In this document: positions 3,855 to 7,630 of the stretch, piece after piece | How the letters are laid out: each line of letters begins with the position of its first letter | How positions within the stretch are numbered: the stretch's first letter is position 1 | Source of the DNA: Anaerolineales bacterium | GTDB taxonomy: Bacteria > Chloroflexota > Anaerolineae > Anaerolineales > Villigracilaceae | Direction: 5' to 3' | Length of the DNA stretch: 7,630 nt | Assembly (NCBI GenBank): GCA_024763295.1 | Contig: JANTFU010000104.1 | Coordinates: forward strand, 1-7,630 | Made by a program: the position numbers and the translations under genes | The notes under the pieces: model-generated | Told to the model about the DNA's origin: nothing | The model's database searches: none | Seen by the model: only the letters and a program-made list of their open reading frames with translations

Positions 3855-5105
3855 ATAGGGCAGATCGCCGAGTTCGGGTGGCTCTTCGACAATCAGTAGA
3901 TTGCTGGAATTGTGGACGACATCCGTAACCATCAGCATCGCAAAATCAACTGCCTTTTGACTGCGGCTTTCTTCGAGCGCGTTCATCAGGGATTTTAGAT
4001 ATTTGTCGAGTTGGCGGCTATCGGTCACCTCTGCTTGTGAAACGGAAAAGCGATATGTGCCGCCCTCGTAGAGCTTTAAGTCGGCGTTAACAATCTCGCC
4101 CGGCTCGCGGGTGCTCAAGCCTGCGCCAGCGCTCAAAATTTGTTCGCCGTAGCTTTGGATGTTCTCGCCTTCTAGGGGACCGCCGTGTACAAATGCCCAG
4201 CGTCCCAGCCGTTTAGCGGCGGCATGATCGCGCTCGGTTGTTGTCGGGGAGGTCAGGATGAGAGTATCGGAGAGTAAGCCTGCCAGGAGCATCCCCGCGA
4301 TGCGCGGACCGGCGCTTAGACCGGCTTCCTCGATCTTTTCGGAAACAAGTGTGCTGGTGCTGCCGACAATATCCACCGTGAAGCGGATGGGAACATGCGT
4401 GGACGGATTGCCTAAACGGTGATGATCGAGAATTTCGATTAGTTCGGCTTCATCCAAATTAGCAACCGCTTGCCTGGCTTCATTGTGGTCAACCATCACA
4501 ATTCGGATGCGCGGCGGATTGAGGGCGTCGCGTTGGCGACAAACGCCTTTGTAAACGCCATCTTCGTTGGTCACAAAGAAGTTGTCGCCCTCGTAGCGCA
4601 AAAGCCGATTAATCGAATCGCGGATGCGCCCTTTTCGACGAAAGGTTGGCACATCCAGATTGCAGGCTTCACGGCAGGGAGCATCAAGTACGTCAGAGAT
4701 TTTCATTTCTTGGCGGTTTTTGTGGGTGCCGATGGTTTCGCTCATGTAGGCAAAAATGCTGCCCCCCGTAATCAAACCAAAAGGTTTCCCATCTGCATCC
4801 ACAACGGGAGCAACACCACCCGTGCGCGATGCGATTGCCCACGCATCTCGAAGCGGGGCATCCGGATCGGTCGTGTCCAATCTGCGCATCACGGCTTCAA
4901 AACGCGGGGAAGCATCCGTGAGCAGTGTGGGCGCATTCAGATTTAGGTGTTTGAGTACCCAAGCGGTTTGCGGGTTGAGGGTGCCGGCGCGGGCTGCTTC
5001 TACGTTGGCATCATCGCGTTCGTTAAGCAGCCAGGCGTAGCCCATCGCAGCGGCGATGGTATCGGTATCGGGGTTGATGTGCCCCACAACATAGGTTTTG
5101 CTCAT
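3762..5105 (-). CDS. ppaC: Family II (DHH) inorganic pyrophosphatase with internal CBS domains
   Basis: It hydrolyses pyrophosphate to phosphate in the cytoplasm using Mn or Co. The start is the ATG at 5105 with GAGG 5 bases upstream; the open frame runs 48 codons further but shows no family residues. The 447-residue protein has a split DHH domain with metal ligands at His9, Asp13 and Asp15 (GHINPDTD), Asp206 (VDHN), His228 in the DHH triad (227-229) and Asp280 (LLSD). Residues about 75-195 hold two CBS-like repeats, which in this subfamily bind adenine nucleotides and set activity; no DRTGG domain is apparent, making it the shorter CBS type. The DHHA2 domain follows (about 315-447), with substrate-binding SRKKQ at 432-436. 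All catalytic residues are present. The lipoprotein gene lies 65 bases upstream on the same strand. Its last codons overlap octamer tract D, and its 3' 93 bases are duplicated beyond the toxin-antitoxin pair. Confidence 0.93.
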   Translation of the reverse strand: MSKTYVVGHINPDTDTIAAAMGYAWLLNERDDANVEAARAGTLNPQTAWVLKHLNLNAPTLLTDASPRFEAVMRRLDTTDPDAPLRDAWAIASRTGGVAPVVDADGKPFGLITGGSIFAYMSETIGTHKNRQEMKISDVLDAPCREACNLDVPTFRRKGRIRDSINRLLRYEGDNFFVTNEDGVYKGVCRQRDALNPPRIRIVMVDHNEARQAVANLDEAELIEILDHHRLGNPSTHVPIRFTVDIVGSTSTLVSEKIEEAGLSAGPRIAGMLLAGLLSDTLILTSPTTTERDHAAAKRLGRWAFVHGGPLEGENIQSYGEQILSAGAGLSTREPGEIVNADLKLYEGGTYRFSVSQAEVTDSRQLDKYLKSLMNALEESRSQKAVDFAMLMVTDVVHNSSNLLIVEEPPELGDLPYPRQPDGTRLAKGVVSRKKQLLPTVLGLLER

Positions 5106-5110
5106 ATTTT

Positions 5111-5114
5111 CCTC
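5111..5114 (-). promoter_or_regulatory. Ribosome binding site fixing the pyrophosphatase start
   Basis: GAGG on the minus strand, 5 bases before the ATG at 5105, supports this start. The open frame reaches 5249, but those extra 48 codons overlap the end of the lipoprotein gene. Confidence 0.65.
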
Positions 5115-5170
5115 TTTTTTGACAGAATATGCCGCAGGCTTGTCCTTGCTCAAACCGGCGGGATGATTTT

Positions 5171-6391
5171 TTACTCGATCCAGTGCGGATTTTGACCGGC
5201 GCGGGCATCGAAATTCTTTCCTTCGATGACATAGACGCCCGCCGGGCACGCCCCGCTCGCGATAGAGGTTTGGATCGCGTCCCCAACATAATCCACATTG
5301 GAAACTTGCTCGGCGTCAAGCGGTCCGATTTGGCAGGATACCATTGTGGGGAATTCGTCCTTGTGTTCAACAAGGTACGCGACTGCTTCCGTTGGCATTG
5401 CAATGCGCGGAATGCGCAAAGGGTCAAAATCTGCTGCGTAAGGCGGCGGCATAAATTTTGCGCCGTTAATGAGCCAGTCGATGTCGAAAATGCCGAGCAT
5501 TGGATCGCCTTCGGGCGTGGCGTAATTGACCATTGCGGTATACGCGCCACCTTGGGGCCAATAGCCAAAAGGAATGGCAAACATATTGCCCAACTGCGGA
5601 ATTAAGTCTTCACGCCCCTTGCTGGCGAGTAATTCGCGTAGAAAAAGGTCGTTTTGCTCTAGTTCCCACCTGACGCCTTGTGCGTCACTCAAATCAAGTC
5701 GGATGTGGCGATAAGTATGATTATAAACGCGCGCATCATGTTCGATGCACCAGATGATAGTGTTGGCGAGTTCGTCTTTCCATTTGCCTTCGGGGTCGCC
5801 ATCTGCGTACCATTTATCGCCTAAATTTGAGAAAAGCGCCCACTCGAAACCAAATTCGGGGTGCTGTTGCCCATATTCCCACGCGGCTGCCAAGCCTGTG
5901 TCTAGGCGCGGATCGCCGTTTTCGTCCAGTCGAATTTGGTTGTTGTAGAAAAGGTCATCCATTGTGAAGACGACCGGCTTTTTTCCTTCCGGCACGAGCA
6001 GATTGCCTTTGAGCCAATCTTCGAGCGCGATTGGTACAAAGCCCGCCTGATTAAGGGCATCCATCCCGGCGATGAAATCTTCCATGCGGATTTTATGATC
6101 AGTCGAGTGTTCGGAGGTGTTCGGGGCGAATTGGTGATAGTTGATGATCGGGACGCGCGCCTCTTCAGCCCAAATTTGTGCGGTGAGGTAATAGGGCACT
6201 TCCGTCGCGGTCGGGATGGCGGTTGCGGTAGGGATGGCTGCTATCGTCGCTGCCGCGCTGGTCGAGGCGATGGAGAGGGCAGTGGCGGCAATGTCGACGG
6301 GCGGGGCGGTTGGCGTGGCAGGAGTGGGTGCACCGCAAGCGGTGGTGAGAAATGCTATTAGGATGCTGAGAATAAGAATGTTTTTCTTCAT
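5171..6391 (-). CDS. Polysaccharide deacetylase-like (NodB/CE4 fold) lipoprotein
   Basis: A 406-residue exported protein. Residues 1-19 are a lipoprotein signal: KK, a hydrophobic stretch and LTTAC, with Cys19 as the lipidated residue (an imperfect lipobox, Thr at -3). Residues 20-66 are a Thr/Ala/Pro linker. The catalytic part starts with VPIINYHQF (80-88), as in many deacetylases of this class. Motif 1 is FTMDD (142-146, Asp145/Asp146) and motif 2 is HTYRH (225-229), giving the Asp-His-His metal set. Motif 3 is reduced: IPFGYW (273-278) keeps Pro-x-Gly but lacks the usual Arg before it. DIDW (303-306) fits motif 4. It probably removes acetyl groups from an envelope or extracellular glycan, but the substrate is unknown. 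ATG 6391 lacks a nearby Shine-Dalgarno; AAGGA is 19 bases away. An ATT at 6403 would be well spaced but is a rare start. Probably co-transcribed with the pyrophosphatase gene. Confidence 0.82.
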   Translation of the reverse strand: MKKNILILSILIAFLTTACGAPTPATPTAPPVDIAATALSIASTSAAATIAAIPTATAIPTATEVPYYLTAQIWAEEARVPIINYHQFAPNTSEHSTDHKIRMEDFIAGMDALNQAGFVPIALEDWLKGNLLVPEGKKPVVFTMDDLFYNNQIRLDENGDPRLDTGLAAAWEYGQQHPEFGFEWALFSNLGDKWYADGDPEGKWKDELANTIIWCIEHDARVYNHTYRHIRLDLSDAQGVRWELEQNDLFLRELLASKGREDLIPQLGNMFAIPFGYWPQGGAYTAMVNYATPEGDPMLGIFDIDWLINGAKFMPPPYAADFDPLRIPRIAMPTEAVAYLVEHKDEFPTMVSCQIGPLDAEQVSNVDYVGDAIQTSIASGACPAGVYVIEGKNFDARAGQNPHWIE

Positions 6392-6427
6392 GAATGGGAA
6401 AATTCTTTTTTCCTTAAAGTTTGGGTC

Positions 6428-6455
6428 ATTATACTCGCTTCAATGCGAATGTACG
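6428..6455 (-). promoter_or_regulatory. Probable promoter of the lipoprotein gene
   Basis: A perfect TATAAT (6433-6428, minus strand) lies about 36 bases before the ATG at 6391. The -35 is poor: CGTACA (6455-6450) at a 16-bp spacing matches 3 of 6. The call rests mainly on the -10. Confidence 0.5.
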
Positions 6456-6613
6456 GACGTAAACGAGGCGTGCTACATATACGAAGCCCGTTAAAAGGGA
6501 CTGGGAAAAGCTTGTCCACCCCAAAACGGTAGAACTTGAAAACACGAAGTCTTAAAAAACGTATTGTTCGTTCACTTAGAAACAAAGATTAAATAAAGTG
6601 CAAAATTTCAGCC

Positions 6614-6718
6614 CCTGAGCGGAGCACTGGACGGTAGAGAAGTGCGTAGTCGAAGGACGATTTTCAGGGAACGCCGTCCTTCGACTTCAGGTTCAACGAC
6701 TGGCGCCTGCCGCTCAGG
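6614..6718. repeat. Second nested palindrome (105 bp, REP-like)
   Basis: An outer perfect 9-bp pair CCTGAGCGG/CCGCTCAGG (6614-6622 with 6710-6718) encloses an inner perfect 12-bp pair AGTCGAAGGACG/CGTCCTTCGACT (6648-6659 with 6675-6686). It has no coding capacity. GAGCGGAGC (6617-6625) and GCGTAGTCGAA (6644-6654) parallel GAGCGGAGC and GCGTATCGAA in the palindrome at 3554-3715. It sits between divergent genes, so it is unlikely to be a terminator. Confidence 0.72.
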
Positions 6719-6725
6719 AACTGGG

Positions 6726-6795
6726 ACAACTTTGTATATTATGTGTTTATCATTCCTTCGCGTTACTCTTTTTGCGTTTTGTCACCCAAAGTTGT
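6726..6795. promoter_or_regulatory. Inverted repeat flanking the MFS promoter region (possible operator)
   Basis: ACAACTTTG (6726-6734) and CAAAGTTGT (6787-6795) are exact 9-base reverse complements separated by 52 bases. The right arm touches the -10 of the MFS promoter. It could be a pair of half-sites for a regulator or a stem; no regulator gene is adjacent. Confidence 0.35.
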
Positions 6796-6800
6796 ACAAT
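6772..6800 (+). promoter_or_regulatory. Probable promoter of the MFS gene
   Basis: -10 TACAAT (6795-6800, 5 of 6) with TTGCGT (6772-6777) at a 17-bp spacing as a weak -35 (3 of 6). The start codon is 28 bases after the -10. Confidence 0.5.
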
Positions 6801-6827
6801 GGGCGGACTTCTTAACTTGGAGAAAAA

Positions 6828-7630
6828 ATGAATTCAAACGATAAACGTAATTTCGCGGGCGGTATTTGGCATGGCGCATTTCTTGCGCTAGGCAACTCTC
6901 TTACCCGCCCGACCACCGTCATCTCGGCTTTTATCGCCGAATTGACCGGTTCCACGATTTGGGTTGGGGGCTTATCTACGGTTTTAACCGTAGCAGGCGC
7001 CCTGCCGCAAATCTTCGTCGCGCGCTGGCTCGAACCCAAACGCCGAAAAATGCCCTACTTGATGCTTGCTATCTACCTGCGCGTAGCCAGTTGGGGCGTG
7101 CTGGCATGGATGATTCACGCCATCGGTGCCAACCATCCCAATTGGCTGGCATGGTCATTGGTTGGGCTATTAGCCATCTTTTACGCGGGCGGCGGTTTAG
7201 GCAATATCCCCTTTACCGATATTGTTGGCAAAGTCATCCCCTTGCCGCGCAGAGGCGCATTCTTTGGCGGACGGCAGGCGCTGGCGGGACCTCTCTCGAT
7301 TGGTGCGGCACTCCTCGCCCAGCGTATTTTGGAGAAGATGACCTATCCCGATAACTACGCCATTCTCTTTGGCTTGGCAGCGGCACTCCTCGCAATTGCT
7401 TCACTTGGATTTTGGATCATCCGTGAACCGGATTCCGAAGTCAAAGACACTCGCCCACAGCCCTGGCGAGATTATTGGAAAAGCGTCTCGGACGCAACCC
7501 AAAACTTGCGCTCGTTAGTCATCACCGAGCTGCTGACAGGTTTCTCGTTAATGGCGCTGCCCTTTTATGTAGTTTACGCTAAAGAAGACCTCGGCGCGCC
7601 CCTCGCCGCAGCGACCGGCTGGTATTTGGT
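6828..7630 (+). CDS. Major facilitator superfamily transporter, N-terminal part (3' end outside window)
   Basis: The frame opens with ATG at 6828, preceded by GGAG at 5-base spacing, and stays open for 267 codons to the window end without a stop. The product is strongly hydrophobic, with about seven likely membrane spans: roughly 14-38, 44-65, 76-98, 106-125, 148-166, 178-197 and 229-250. After span 2 comes a basic loop (ARWLEPKRRK, 65-74), as in the cytoplasmic A-type loop of MFS carriers. Between spans 4 and 5 there is a PRRGAFFGGRQALAG segment (140-154). A long polar loop (200-228) separates the two halves, as expected in the middle of a 12-span carrier. It is an inner-membrane transporter whose substrate cannot be told. 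It is transcribed divergently from the lipoprotein gene. Confidence 0.83.
   Translation, partial: MNSNDKRNFAGGIWHGAFLALGNSLTRPTTVISAFIAELTGSTIWVGGLSTVLTVAGALPQIFVARWLEPKRRKMPYLMLAIYLRVASWGVLAWMIHAIGANHPNWLAWSLVGLLAIFYAGGGLGNIPFTDIVGKVIPLPRRGAFFGGRQALAGPLSIGAALLAQRILEKMTYPDNYAILFGLAAALLAIASLGFWIIREPDSEVKDTRPQPWRDYWKSVSDATQNLRSLVITELLTGFSLMALPFYVVYAKEDLGAPLAAATGWYL

Noticed and set aside
4470..4946. Open frame of 158 codons on the plus strand
   Set aside because: It lies wholly inside the pyrophosphatase gene on the other strand, with no family resemblance; it is an antisense shadow.
5106..5249. 48-codon N-terminal extension of the pyrophosphatase
   Set aside because: It overlaps the lipoprotein 3' end, lacks family residues, and a Shine-Dalgarno supports the ATG at 5105.
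5129..5605. Open frame of 158 codons on the plus strand
   Set aside because: Antisense to the end of the lipoprotein gene, rich in Arg and Cys, with no recognisable domain.
6388..6585. Short minus-strand frame reaching into the gap upstream of the lipoprotein
   Set aside because: Composition is basic and aromatic with no motif or good start signal; it covers the lipoprotein promoter and overlaps its start.
6866..7354. Plus-strand frame of 162 codons near the right end
   Set aside because: It is out of frame with the hydrophobic MFS coding frame opening at 6828, and is Arg-rich; a shadow.

Overview
The window looks like chromosomal DNA of a moderately GC-rich bacterium, most likely a Chloroflexota member of the Anaerolineae. 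The main hint is the lipoprotein at 5171-6391: its mature N-terminus is a long Thr/Ala/Pro linker of the PTATAIPTATEVP kind, common in that class. No rRNA, tRNA or marker gene is present, so the taxonomy is an inference.

Layout. A partial NAD(P)H-hydrate dehydratase gene (nnrD, + strand, 1-627) converges on a minus-strand SPFH-domain gene (740-1789) that ends in an excisionase-like helix-turn-helix. A terminator for the SPFH gene lies between them. Next on the minus strand come an xdhC-family gene (1967-2758), a relic of a pyrophosphatase 3' end (2792-2884), a MazF-like toxin with its ribbon-helix-helix antitoxin (2907-3460), a complete CBS-domain family II pyrophosphatase (3762-5105) and a polysaccharide-deacetylase-like lipoprotein (5171-6391). 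A divergent MFS transporter (+, 6828 to the window end) is cut by the boundary. The 3461-3761 gap holds the toxin-antitoxin promoter and operator, a 162-bp nested palindrome and octamer repeats. The 6392-6827 gap holds two divergent promoters, a second palindrome of the same type and a small inverted repeat; I see nothing in 6457-6613.

How it fits together. This is mostly unlinked housekeeping: NAD(P)HX repair, pyrophosphate hydrolysis, molybdoenzyme maturation, envelope carbohydrate chemistry and transport. The lipoprotein and pyrophosphatase genes are 65 bases apart and may be co-transcribed. The toxin-antitoxin pair is a self-contained, probably autoregulated unit.

The most interesting signal is that the toxin-antitoxin pair and the palindrome lie between two diverged, direct copies of the pyrophosphatase 3' end. 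The two copies share 76 of 93 bases by hand alignment, and nearly all differences are synonymous. This resembles either integration into a gene 3' end with restoration of the reading frame, or decay of a tandem paralogue. A second signal is a degenerate octamer, AACNTTCC, arrayed at strict 8-bp period in four tracts, three of them next to the stop codons of intact genes and one next to the relic.
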